From assembly GCA_002070265.1 (NCBI GenBank), contig MWCX01000083.1, positions 78,668-142,667 on the forward strand: DNA of 64,000 nt, given 5' to 3'. The position numbers and the translations under genes are program-made. Every line of letters begins with the position of its first letter. Positions within the stretch are counted from its first letter, which is position 1. This DNA comes from Bacteroidetes bacterium ADurb.Bin174 (GTDB lineage Bacteria > Bacteroidota > Bacteroidia > Bacteroidales > Paludibacteraceae). This document shows positions 48,664-57,464 of the stretch, piece by piece. The notes beneath the pieces were generated by a model, which searched no databases, was not told the origin of the DNA, and was given only the letters and a program-made list of their open reading frames with translations.

Positions 48664-49458
48664 ATGAGACTTATCATTCAGAAGGATTATGAAAAAATTT
48701 CGGAATGGACGGCAAATTATATCGCCGAGAAAATCAACAAAACAAATTCAACGATAGACAGTCGTTTTGTATTGGGCTTACCGACAGGATCAACACCTTT
48801 AGGCACTTATAAAAACCTGATTGATATGTATAGGGCAGGAAAAGTGTCATTTAAAAATGTGGTAACATTCAATATGGACGAATATGTGGGTATTCCGCAA
48901 AACCACAAACAAAGCTATTATACTTTTATGTGGAAGAATTTTTTCAGTAAAGTAGATGTTTTACCTGAGCGTGTCAACATCCTGAATGGAAATGCTTCTG
49001 ATTTGGAAGCTGAGTGTGAATCTTATGAAAATCGTATCAAATCATACGGTGGCATCGATCTTTTCTTAGGTGGAGTAGGGGCTGACGGACATATTGCCTT
49101 TAACGAACCGGGATCTTCACTGACTTCCCGTACCAGAATGAAAACCCTGACGCAAGATACCATCATAGCTAATTCCCGCTTTTTTGACAATGATATCAAT
49201 AAAGTTCCGAAGAATGCTTTAACTGTGGGAGTAGCTACAATTTGCGATGCTAAGGAGGTTGTAATTATAGTGAGTGGACACGGTAAAGCCCGTGCTTTGC
49301 GACACGCTGTAGAAGAGCCTATCAATCAGATGTGGACAATCAGCGCTTTACAGTTGCATCCTAAAGCTATTATCGTGTGCGACGAAGCTGCTTGTGTCGA
49401 ATTGAAAGTTGGAACCTACAACTATTTCAAAGACATTGAAAAAAATGAGATTTTGTAA
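48664..49458 (+). CDS. nagB: Glucosamine-6-phosphate deaminase
   Basis: Converts glucosamine-6-phosphate to fructose-6-phosphate and ammonia, feeding amino sugars into glycolysis. 264 residues, with D72 (FNMDEYVG), D141, H143 and E148 ([16 protein letters not shown]) at the same numbers as the E. coli enzyme. Its own strong promoter is upstream. With GH20, the kinase and the PIG-L gene it forms a GlcNAc-use neighbourhood. Confidence 0.97.
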   Translation: MRLIIQKDYEKISEWTANYIAEKINKTNSTIDSRFVLGLPTGSTPLGTYKNLIDMYRAGKVSFKNVVTFNMDEYVGIPQNHKQSYYTFMWKNFFSKVDVLPERVNILNGNASDLEAECESYENRIKSYGGIDLFLGGVGADGHIAFNEPGSSLTSRTRMKTLTQDTIIANSRFFDNDINKVPKNALTVGVATICDAKEVVIIVSGHGKARALRHAVEEPINQMWTISALQLHPKAIIVCDEAACVELKVGTYNYFKDIEKNEIL

Positions 49459-49502
49459 AGATATACAACAATAACCTTTTGCGTTACTTTCGATATTCGG
49501 TG

Positions 49503-49545
49503 TCAAAAGTTCCGCGTTCCGTGGTGCGTGGTCGCGAGTTTAAAT
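49503..49545. repeat. Fragment of the modular intergenic repeat at the AraC gene end
   Basis: AAAAGTTCCGCGTTCCGTGG then TGCGTGGTCGCGAGTTTAAA: the GTTCCG and GTGGTC words of the GC-rich block. It encodes the last residues and the stop of the AraC-type regulator. Confidence 0.65.
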
Positions 49546-50651
49546 TGTGTAAATGCTCGATGCATGGAACTTACAGAACCAAAACCCGATCTCTCGGCTA
49601 ATTCTTCCTTTTGAATTTTTGGGTTTTGATTTATTATTGCTTGAGCATGTTTTACCCGATAAGAATTGACGAAACAAGAAAAATTTTGCTTGAAATCATT
49701 GTTGATAACTGATGAAATGTAAGTTCTGTTTGTACCAATAATTCTTGCTACCTCCCATATTGTCAGGTCTTTGTTCAAGTAAATTTTCTTTTCTTCAAAT
49801 AACTTAATTATTTTTTCTCTTACTACTGCTAATTGCACAGTCGTTGGTTCTATGTCATCTGTAACTTGGGGGTAATCTACTGAGCCATCCAACAAAATAT
49901 CGTTTATCAACAATGCGCGTTGCTTGTTACCCAACCATCCAATCCAGAATAACATAATCGAAAATATGACTGAAGGTAGAATCAATGCTTTTTCATCTGA
50001 CATAAAACTTTCTTTTCCTAATACTGACATCAATATTCCCATGATAATGGTGATGGACAATGTGATATTTAAAATGTGTATTTTATCTAAAGAGTCATCC
50101 TCTGTATTGGCATAATAGTTTAATATGTGCTCCTTGTGCTTGACAACCAAACGATAGGATAACCACATATAAACTACACCTTGTAAGATAAAAGCAATAC
50201 GACATAGTAGATAAATCGTTTTCTGATACAGAAAAACTCCTGTCAGTGGTTCGTTTGTATAAAGTTGCCGATAAAGATAATCAATATGTTCTTCTTTGGT
50301 CATCAACAAAGTACCTACTCCATATAAGATAAAAATCAATATAGGAAATGCTAAATTGATGCTGTGTTTTTTTATTTTAAAACGGTCGTCTACTGTGAGC
50401 AACCTGATATAGATATAGTACATCGGATATACTAACAAATTAAGCAATTGATAAAAAGGATCAATGTAATGGTAAATTTCAGGTAGAGGTAGATAATAGA
50501 AAAAATGCGATAAATACAGCAAAAATGTCACTGTCATAAATCTACCCAAGAATAATTTGGGAACATTGCCCTGCTTTTTATTCGTATTCAGCACTAATAT
50601 CCAAAACAAGGTAACGTAGATGGGGTTGAGCAGAAGGATAAGTTTGAACAT
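49503..50651 (-). CDS. Membrane-bound AraC-type transcriptional regulator, C-terminus altered by a repeat
   Basis: 382 residues. The N-terminal two thirds hold about six to seven hydrophobic segments (LILLNPIYVTLFWILVLN, FLLYLSHFFYY, FPILIFILYGVGTLLMT, etc.). The C-terminal AraC/XylS DNA-binding domain has two helix-turn-helix motifs (LTIWEVARIIGTNRTYISSV; EELAERSGFGSVSSMHRAF). The usual ending after the second motif (..TGMTPSEYR) is missing; the last dozen residues (KLATTHHGTRNF) are encoded by a fragment of the modular intergenic repeat. Divergent from a T9SS repeat protein, with operator-like repeats between. Probably still folds, but activity is uncertain. Confidence 0.85.
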   Translation of the reverse strand: MFKLILLLNPIYVTLFWILVLNTNKKQGNVPKLFLGRFMTVTFLLYLSHFFYYLPLPEIYHYIDPFYQLLNLLVYPMYYIYIRLLTVDDRFKIKKHSINLAFPILIFILYGVGTLLMTKEEHIDYLYRQLYTNEPLTGVFLYQKTIYLLCRIAFILQGVVYMWLSYRLVVKHKEHILNYYANTEDDSLDKIHILNITLSITIIMGILMSVLGKESFMSDEKALILPSVIFSIMLFWIGWLGNKQRALLINDILLDGSVDYPQVTDDIEPTTVQLAVVREKIIKLFEEKKIYLNKDLTIWEVARIIGTNRTYISSVINNDFKQNFSCFVNSYRVKHAQAIINQNPKIQKEELAERSGFGSVSSMHRAFTQFKLATTHHGTRNF

Positions 50652-50705
50652 ATTGCTGAATTTCGAGTTCTGGTAGTTAATAACAACATTTAACGTTTAT
50701 GGATA

Positions 50706-50713
50706 CAAAGATA
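50706..50713 (-). promoter_or_regulatory. -7 element of the AraC-type regulator gene
   Basis: TATCTTTG on the minus strand, 55 bases before its start codon. Confidence 0.5.
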
Positions 50714-50728
50714 GATAAATAGTGTAAA

Positions 50729-50762
50729 TTTTTACCTTTTGCATTGTTTTTTTTACCTTTTG
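50729..50762 (+). promoter_or_regulatory. Paired 13-bp direct repeats, candidate AraC-type operator
   Basis: TTTTTACCTTTTG occurs exactly at 50729-50741 and again at 50750-50762, 21 bp apart (two helical turns). The pair lies between the divergent regulator and the T9SS protein gene, just upstream of the TAACTTTG element at 50788. This is the geometry expected for AraC-family half-sites of a directly activated promoter; binding is inferred. Confidence 0.6.
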
Positions 50763-50787
50763 AACTATCTTTACGGAGTTCATGCTT

Positions 50788-50795
50788 TAACTTTG
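50788..50795 (+). promoter_or_regulatory. -7 element of the 11-repeat T9SS protein gene
   Basis: TAACTTTG fits TAnnTTTG; the nearest TTTG is 25 bp upstream (too far), consistent with an activator-dependent promoter. The 5' leader is about 185 bases. Confidence 0.45.
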
Positions 50796-50979
50796 TAAAG
50801 TTTATATTGTTTGCAACGTGAACGGGAAATAATAATTACAAAAATAAACTAATTTTAAAGTTTAGATAGAAAAGATAACAGGGATTTTGTTTTTATATAA
50901 ACACAACTTAAAAGTACAAAGTAATTATACTCGAAAATATATTTTAAATCAGATATTTAAACCTATTAAAAACATCATT

Positions 50980-53900
50980 ATGAAACGTAAATTTTATTTA
51001 TCTTTTTTATGTAGTTTAATGTTGTTGGTTGCAGGACCAAGTATGGCACAGACCAACACAACTTACGACAAAGCGGAGCAAATTACTTTGGGTGATACCA
51101 TTATCAGCCAATTTACTCCCGGATCTGTTGAAACATTATGGTACAAACTTGATGTTGTCGGGGGGCAGTGGTACGAGATTCCGCATCCTCCATATGCTTT
51201 AGATATTTTCCAAAGCGAAAGTGCAGCCCAACAGGAATTTGCTTGGCATAATTATACGTATAACGATTCTTATGAGGGATTTAGGGCGATAATGTTTAAA
51301 GCCGAAGAAAATGGTACTTATTACATCAGGCGTTGGTACAATGAGTATGTTGGGAATCGCTTTGAATGGAGCGTTATTCATGTGACCGACAATCGTGTGT
51401 GTGATAACGCTTATGTGGTCACTTTAGACAGTGTAGTGAATGTACCGACCGGTCAAGATTTTCGCTGGTATAAAACAGAATTTGAAGCCGGAAAATACTA
51501 CACAACGGAAACATCCGGAGCTAATGCGGCAATTTATGAGTCCTGCGGTGCAAGTACTTATGTAGCGCTGGTAGGTGACATATATCATGCAACAACTTCC
51601 GGTTACCGTTACTTTAGGTTAAACTACATTATGGAAGACCCTACGTTTAAGGTAAAAGAAGTCCCTGAGCAAACCAATACCTCTCATGAAACTGCCAAGC
51701 CGATTGAATTGGGTCAGCCGGTATCATATTCACATGTATTCGGAGAAAGTCTTTATTTTAAATTTGACGTTGAAGCCGGAAATACCTACGAAATTGCAGG
51801 TACGCAAAATGATTTTTATTATAGTGCTCTCAATGTGTATGACACCAATGAGAATACTCCTGTTGAAACGATACCTATATTGGTAAGCTCTATGACTCTC
51901 CACAGGCTGACTGCAACTAAAACAGGAACTCTTCATATAAAGCGTTCAAAAAATTTGGGACAAACTGCACAACCGTTAACGATGACTGTAAGTCAAATAA
52001 CTGATGCGCGCATTTGTGCCAATGCTGTTGCAATAGATGTAGGTCAGGAAGTATCTTACGACCACAAAACTAATTACGAATTCTGGTGGAAGGTAAACTT
52101 GGAAGCAAACAGTACCTATTTGATTGATTTTTTCAACGAAAATCAAAATGGTGCTACACTCTACGTTTACGACGATTGTGGTGATGAAGAAGCTTTGACG
52201 CAAGCATCCTATGGCACACTTAATTTTTCCACCCCAACGGAAGGATATTATTATCTGCGTTCCTTTACATATAATTTATACCCTGAAGAAAGTAACTTTA
52301 ATGCCTTTACTATCAACAAGATCGTAAACGATAACAATACAAGTTGTGCTTCCGCCAAAGAAATTGCGGTAAATGGAACTGTAATTACTTCGTTTAGTTT
52401 TGGAGATCAACTTTGGTACAAGGTGGATGTAGAACCCGGAAAAGTTTATGAGTTGAATGGTAGTAACGCCCCTTATTCGTGGACGATAGGTGTGGCTGTT
52501 TTTACTTCCTGTGACGCAACATCACCCATTGAAGAAGCAAGTAACTGTCCTGTTCTTTACTTAGCTCCGGAAAATGACACAAGCTATTATATTAGGTGGA
52601 AACGTGAAGATTATGACTCATCAGATCCTTTTAGTTGGAGCTTTAATGAAGTTACAGATAACCGTACCTGTCAAACAGCTTATGCGGTTACACTTGACCA
52701 AGAAATTACCATTGCTGCTGCCGGCACTTATTGGTACACATTAGAGGTGGTAGCCGGTAAGTTTTATGAAATAGATTTTAGTCAAGCGTATTACAGTAGT
52801 TGGAGTTCAGATATAATGACGATTTATGACGACTGTAATTCACAGAGTTACTTGAGCAATTTGACTAAATCCAAACATTTGCTTGCACCTGCAAGTAATG
52901 GTATTTTGTATTTAAAAGTTCAGCGTTCACCATCGAGTTCTGGTCAGCTTGTATGGAAAGTGAGTGAAGTGAGTACCGCCGATAATCGCCTTTGCGCTTA
53001 CGCACAAAATATTACCCTTGGTGCTAATGTACAGACTAATCATACGCCTGGTTATATTGACCTGTGGTACAAGATATCTCTTGAAGCCGGTAAGGCATAT
53101 GAGGTGGATGCTTCGGAAGCAACTACAAGTTTGTACTACTACAAAGGTGAAGTATGCGATATCCCTTATCAACAAGAAACCGGATCCATTGGTGCGGAAA
53201 CTAAAGGTTTGATTGCCCCGACAGTTGATACCGTGTATTATTTCCGGAGTGCAGATGGGGACCTATACCACAATTTTACTTGGAAAATTAATGAAACTCA
53301 GGGTGATAACCGCTTGTGCACTTTTGCTACGCCCATAACCCTGGGGACAGCATTTACCGTCGATCACAGGGAGAGCGAAAATTATTGGTATAAATTAGAT
53401 GTTGCAAAGAATACTATGTATTCGGTTGATTTTCAGCAAACAAATTATCAGCAGGTAAACGTGTACGATGGATGCGAAGGCAATAGGATAAAAATGGGAT
53501 ATGCAAAGTCCTTTACTTTCTTAGCTCAAGATGATGGAACATATTACCTGAATTTCACCAATACATATTTAAAACCGACCTTTGATTGTACTGTTAATAA
53601 AGTAGTCGATAATCGTTCTTGTCAGTATCCCGATAATGTTTTGGTAAATCAACAGATAAAAGAAGATTATGCAGAGGAAGGTTTGTGGTATTCGATTCAG
53701 CTTAATACAGATAGCATATATGAATTTGATTTTACATATTCAAATAAACGGCTGACTGGTAGCATTTATTCTTCTTGTGATGAAATACTGTCGCTTGCAC
53801 AGGGTGATTCCGAAAAAATGCTTTATAAGCCTGCTACGTCAGGAACTTATCTTGTGCACGTAAGTGCCTTGCAAGATTCGTTGAATTGGTCTGTTACAGT

Positions 53901-54879
53901 ACAGGAATCCGGCGATAGAAGATTGTGTGAATATGCCGAAGAAGTATCCGTGGGAGACACAATAACAACCGATTTTGCTGATTCTTGGCGAAATCAATGG
54001 TATAAAGTTGAAGTACAGGCAGGCAAATACTACGAAATAGGTAATGCTGATAAAGAATTGAACATCCTTGGAATAGAAGTATATACCGCTTGTGGAGAAC
54101 AAACGGCTCTGACATCCATAATGGGAACCGGTACGCTGTCTGCCGAAACTGATAACGTGTGGTACCTGAAAGTAATGTACCCCTTTTATTATACCAGCAT
54201 CACTTCCGCACAATGGTATATCATAGAAGTATCTCCCGAAGGGCGCATGTGTAGCTTCGGACTTGAGGCAGAGATTGGCAAGGAAATGACTGCACATAAT
54301 TATTACGCAACAGCTGAATTTGACATATGGGAAGATTTCATATATTCTGTAACAGAGGGTACTTGGTACAAACTGACCGTAGCTGAAGCGGGGGTTTACG
54401 AAATTCGCCTGCAAGACTGGGAATACTACGAAGATGATTATTATTTACCTTTCTATTATGCGCATGTGTTTATATCTTGCGACTTGAATGCTTCTTATAT
54501 CGGATCAGCAGGACATACCTTTAATGTAGGTAGGATCAGTTTTGAAGCTGAAGAAAATTCCGTTTTCTATATTTTAACAGAGCAAATGGGTAGTGAATCT
54601 TTCACTTGGGAGATTGTGAAAGAAAGTGAATCCGCAGTTGAAACAGGTATTCTTAGTGCCATCAACTTGTATCCTAATCCCTTTGATCAGGAAGTGCTTA
54701 TTGTTCATGCTGAAGATTGCCGGTTGCAAGTGTTTAACTTAGAAGGTGTACAGGTATTTACCCAACAGTTGACACAAACACGGGAAGCTGTTCGCTTCGA
54801 TGAACTACCTTCCGGTATTTACTTCTTCCGCTTGGAAAAAGACGGACAGACAGTATCGTTCACAGCGATTAAGAAGTAA
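50980..54879 (+). CDS. Large secreted repeat protein with T9SS type A sorting domain
   Basis: 1299 residues from ATG 50980 (MKRKFYLSFLCSLMLLVAGP SMAQ, a signal peptide); an in-frame ATG at 50887 would put 31 charged residues before the signal and is rejected. The body is about 11 imperfect repeats of roughly 90-115 residues. Each starts near (D)NRxC and has an ITLG...xxxW/FYK(V/L)...AGKxYEI core and a bulky YxxC end. The last about 75 residues are a T9SS sorting domain (LYPNPFDQEVLIVHAEDCRL ... LPSGIYFFRLEKDGQTVSF). Likely a cell-surface or released adhesin or binding protein; no catalytic motif seen. Candidate target of the divergent AraC-type regulator. Confidence 0.85.
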   Translation: MKRKFYLSFLCSLMLLVAGPSMAQTNTTYDKAEQITLGDTIISQFTPGSVETLWYKLDVVGGQWYEIPHPPYALDIFQSESAAQQEFAWHNYTYNDSYEGFRAIMFKAEENGTYYIRRWYNEYVGNRFEWSVIHVTDNRVCDNAYVVTLDSVVNVPTGQDFRWYKTEFEAGKYYTTETSGANAAIYESCGASTYVALVGDIYHATTSGYRYFRLNYIMEDPTFKVKEVPEQTNTSHETAKPIELGQPVSYSHVFGESLYFKFDVEAGNTYEIAGTQNDFYYSALNVYDTNENTPVETIPILVSSMTLHRLTATKTGTLHIKRSKNLGQTAQPLTMTVSQITDARICANAVAIDVGQEVSYDHKTNYEFWWKVNLEANSTYLIDFFNENQNGATLYVYDDCGDEEALTQASYGTLNFSTPTEGYYYLRSFTYNLYPEESNFNAFTINKIVNDNNTSCASAKEIAVNGTVITSFSFGDQLWYKVDVEPGKVYELNGSNAPYSWTIGVAVFTSCDATSPIEEASNCPVLYLAPENDTSYYIRWKREDYDSSDPFSWSFNEVTDNRTCQTAYAVTLDQEITIAAAGTYWYTLEVVAGKFYEIDFSQAYYSSWSSDIMTIYDDCNSQSYLSNLTKSKHLLAPASNGILYLKVQRSPSSSGQLVWKVSEVSTADNRLCAYAQNITLGANVQTNHTPGYIDLWYKISLEAGKAYEVDASEATTSLYYYKGEVCDIPYQQETGSIGAETKGLIAPTVDTVYYFRSADGDLYHNFTWKINETQGDNRLCTFATPITLGTAFTVDHRESENYWYKLDVAKNTMYSVDFQQTNYQQVNVYDGCEGNRIKMGYAKSFTFLAQDDGTYYLNFTNTYLKPTFDCTVNKVVDNRSCQYPDNVLVNQQIKEDYAEEGLWYSIQLNTDSIYEFDFTYSNKRLTGSIYSSCDEILSLAQGDSEKMLYKPATSGTYLVHVSALQDSLNWSVTVQESGDRRLCEYAEEVSVGDTITTDFADSWRNQWYKVEVQAGKYYEIGNADKELNILGIEVYTACGEQTALTSIMGTGTLSAETDNVWYLKVMYPFYYTSITSAQWYIIEVSPEGRMCSFGLEAEIGKEMTAHNYYATAEFDIWEDFIYSVTEGTWYKLTVAEAGVYEIRLQDWEYYEDDYYLPFYYAHVFISCDLNASYIGSAGHTFNVGRISFEAEENSVFYILTEQMGSESFTWEIVKESESAVETGILSAINLYPNPFDQEVLIVHAEDCRLQVFNLEGVQVFTQQLTQTREAVRFDELPSGIYFFRLEKDGQTVSFTAIKK

Positions 54880-54913
54880 AAACACGTTTGTTCCAATTAT
54901 CTCCAAAACCTAT

Positions 54914-54946
54914 CCAGGGGCTGGCTTGAAGCCAGTTCCTGGATTT
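54914..54946. terminator. Terminator between convergent genes
   Basis: CCAGGGGCTGGC pairs with AGCCAGTTCCTGG around TTGA, followed by ATTTTG. Serves the plus-strand T9SS gene and possibly the convergent permease gene. Confidence 0.75.
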
Positions 54947-54970
54947 TGTTATATGCTTTTGGGGCAAATT

Positions 54971-56209
54971 TTATTCATACCTAATAATCTTCGCCGGCAA
55001 TATTTTCGTGATTAAATACGAAGGTCCTACCATCATCAGCATAGAGGCGAGTAGGGTACCCATGTTTAAAGCGATGATTAGGGACCAGTTGAAGGCAATA
55101 GGCACAGTAGCGATATAATAAGCTTCGGGATCCAAGGGGATAATGTTTGTGAAGTATTGCAGGGCGCAAATACCGAGACCAAGGACGTTTCCCCAAAACA
55201 TGCCTTTGCCAATCAAGAAAAAAGAATGATAGAGAAAGATTTTTCTAATTGACCAGTTGGTGGCACCAATGGATTTTAAAATGCCTATCATATTGGTACG
55301 TTCCAATATTAAGATAAGTAAGCCGGAAATCATGTTAAAACCGGCTACTGCAAACATTAACAACAGAATAACCCAAACATTGATGTCTAATAAATCCAAC
55401 CAAGAAAAAATTTGCGGATTGATGTCTTTGATAGTTTGGGTGAACAACAGATTGCCATCAGGCTGAACTTTGTTGGCTGTCAGGTGATAGACTACATTAC
55501 CGATTGCATCTATTTGATTGAAATCCTTGATTAAAATCTCGTAACCGCTGACTTCCGTCTCTTCCCAGTTGTTTAATTGGCGAATATGCCGGGTGTCGGT
55601 CAGAATGAACAGCTTATCATATTCAACAAAATTAGTGGCGTAAATACCGGTAACCGTAAATTTACGCGCCCGGACCTGGTCTTGCATGAAATAAGCAAAG
55701 AAGCTGTCTCCGGTATGAAGGTTGAAAATATCTGCTAAATGCTTGGAAATGACCACCTCATTCTTTAGACTGTCTGTCTCATGCAAGATATCTCCATCTA
55801 TCAGATTGGATTGAAAGAATTTCCAGTCGAAGCCTTGATCAACGCCTTTCAGCACAACTCCCTGAAAATTATCGGCAGTCTTGATGATTCCCGGCTTAGT
55901 GGTAAAGGTTTGAACGTGCTTTACGCCTGGGATAGATGCCAATTCACGCCATAAAGTATCGTTTAGACTGATGGGCGACAACTCGTAAGTGTTGTTACTT
56001 TCATAATTGGTCAGTTGAATGTGCCCCCCAAAGCCTATGGTTTTATTTCTGATTTCTTGCTTGAAACCCGTAACGATTGCAAGGGAAAGCAACATGACCG
56101 TCATTCCTATACTGATACCAAGGATAGCAATACGCACAGCCGGACGTGAGACATGTTTTTTATCTTGTCTGAAATGGATGCGTCTGGCTATGAAATATTC
56201 AAGATTCAT
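54971..56209 (-). CDS. FtsX-like ABC transporter permease (LolC/LolE type)
   Basis: 412 residues. N-terminal membrane segment (about 25-48: VRIAILGISIGMTVMLLSLA), a large periplasmic MacB-like domain, then three C-terminal membrane segments (around 280-400). The opening FIARRIHFRQDKKHVSRPAV is typical of LolC-type permeases, which release lipoproteins from the inner membrane. No ATPase gene is adjacent. The start lies 9 bases after the upstream aminotransferase stop, suggesting cotranscription. Confidence 0.88.
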   Translation of the reverse strand: MNLEYFIARRIHFRQDKKHVSRPAVRIAILGISIGMTVMLLSLAIVTGFKQEIRNKTIGFGGHIQLTNYESNNTYELSPISLNDTLWRELASIPGVKHVQTFTTKPGIIKTADNFQGVVLKGVDQGFDWKFFQSNLIDGDILHETDSLKNEVVISKHLADIFNLHTGDSFFAYFMQDQVRARKFTVTGIYATNFVEYDKLFILTDTRHIRQLNNWEETEVSGYEILIKDFNQIDAIGNVVYHLTANKVQPDGNLLFTQTIKDINPQIFSWLDLLDINVWVILLLMFAVAGFNMISGLLILILERTNMIGILKSIGATNWSIRKIFLYHSFFLIGKGMFWGNVLGLGICALQYFTNIIPLDPEAYYIATVPIAFNWSLIIALNMGTLLASMLMMVGPSYLITKILPAKIIRYE

Positions 56210-56218
56210 TTCATGTGC

Positions 56219-57430
56219 TTAGGAGTTCATCCTTTCTGTGTTACCAGGATAAACTTCAAGAGCTTTTTGAAGTACAAACAAAGCTTTTTTAAGGGTTTCC
56301 TTCTCAAGTACGTAAGCAAGGCGAACTTCATTTTTACCAATACCGGGAGTAGTGTAAAAACCGGAAGCAGGTGCTAACATAATAGTCTGATTCTCATATT
56401 CAAAATCAGATAACAACCAAGTACAAAACTTATCTGCATCATCTACAGGCAAGCGGGCTACGGTGTAAAAAGCCCCCATCGGTATGGGTGAATATACGCC
56501 GGGGATGCGATTCAAGCCATCAATTAAGAATTTCCGACGCTCTACATATTCGTTATACATATCAAGCATGTACGATTCCGGTGTATCTATGGAAGCTTCG
56601 GCAGCAATTTGTCCAAGCAAGGGAGGACTCAATCTGGCTTGACAAAACTTCATCACATTTTCCAATACTTTTTTGTTTTTGGTCACCAACGCTCCGATAC
56701 GAATGCCGCATTCGCTGTATCGTTTTGATACGGAGTCGAACAGTACCACATTGTTTTCGATGTCATCGAGGTGAAAAGCGGAAATATAAGGAGCACCTGT
56801 ATAACAAAATTCGCGATATACCTCATCGGAAAACAAATATAAATCGTGCTTTTTAACCAAGTCTCTGATGGCATTCATTTCCGCACGTGTGTAGAGATAG
56901 CCGGTTGGATTGTTGGGATTACAAATCAAAATGCCTTTAGTTCTTGGTGTAATCAGGGCTTCAAATTCTTCAACAGGCGGTAATGCAAAACCATCATCAA
57001 TCTTGCTCAATATAGGTTTTATTACGGCTCCGGCAGCAATGGCAAAAGCAGTGTAGTTAGCGTATGCAGGTTCGGGAACTATGATCTCATCGCCCGGGTC
57101 TAAACAACTCATAAAAGCAAAATTAACTGCCTCGGATCCACCGGTGGTAACAATGATGTTTTCTTCGGTGACATCGATATTGAAACGATGATAATAACTC
57201 GCTAATTTGGAACGTAAGCTTCTGATGCCGTCACTGGGTGTATATTCCAACACAGCCCTGTCGACATTACGAATGGCATCAATCGCCACTTGTGGAGTTT
57301 TTAAATCAGGTTGACCGATATTCAGATGATAAACTTTGATTCCTCTTGCCTTGGCTTTGTTAGCCAAAGGAACCAACTTTCGAATGGGCGATTCGGGCAT
57401 AGAATCCCCGCGCTGGGACGTTACAGGCAT
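56219..57430 (-). CDS. PLP-dependent class I/II aminotransferase
   Basis: 403 residues, fold type I. Markers are VYHLNIGQPDLKTPQVAIDA, TTGGSEAVNFAFMSCLDPGD, ICNPNNPTGYLYTRAEM, LFSDEVYREF and the PLP lysine in DSVSKRYSECGIRIGAL. Substrate (aspartate, alanine or aromatic) cannot be told from the sequence. Confidence 0.93.
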   Translation of the reverse strand: MPVTSQRGDSMPESPIRKLVPLANKAKARGIKVYHLNIGQPDLKTPQVAIDAIRNVDRAVLEYTPSDGIRSLRSKLASYYHRFNIDVTEENIIVTTGGSEAVNFAFMSCLDPGDEIIVPEPAYANYTAFAIAAGAVIKPILSKIDDGFALPPVEEFEALITPRTKGILICNPNNPTGYLYTRAEMNAIRDLVKKHDLYLFSDEVYREFCYTGAPYISAFHLDDIENNVVLFDSVSKRYSECGIRIGALVTKNKKVLENVMKFCQARLSPPLLGQIAAEASIDTPESYMLDMYNEYVERRKFLIDGLNRIPGVYSPIPMGAFYTVARLPVDDADKFCTWLLSDFEYENQTIMLAPASGFYTTPGIGKNEVRLAYVLEKETLKKALFVLQKALEVYPGNTERMNS

Positions 57431-57464
57431 AATTTTTTAAGTTTTGGCTGCAAAATTAGTCAAA

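Noticed and set aside
50887-50979. Upstream ATG for the large T9SS protein
   Set aside because: It would place 31 charged residues before a clear signal peptide at ATG 50980.
53839-54414. 191-codon minus-strand ORF
   Set aside because: Lies wholly inside the T9SS repeat gene; low-complexity shadow without family features.
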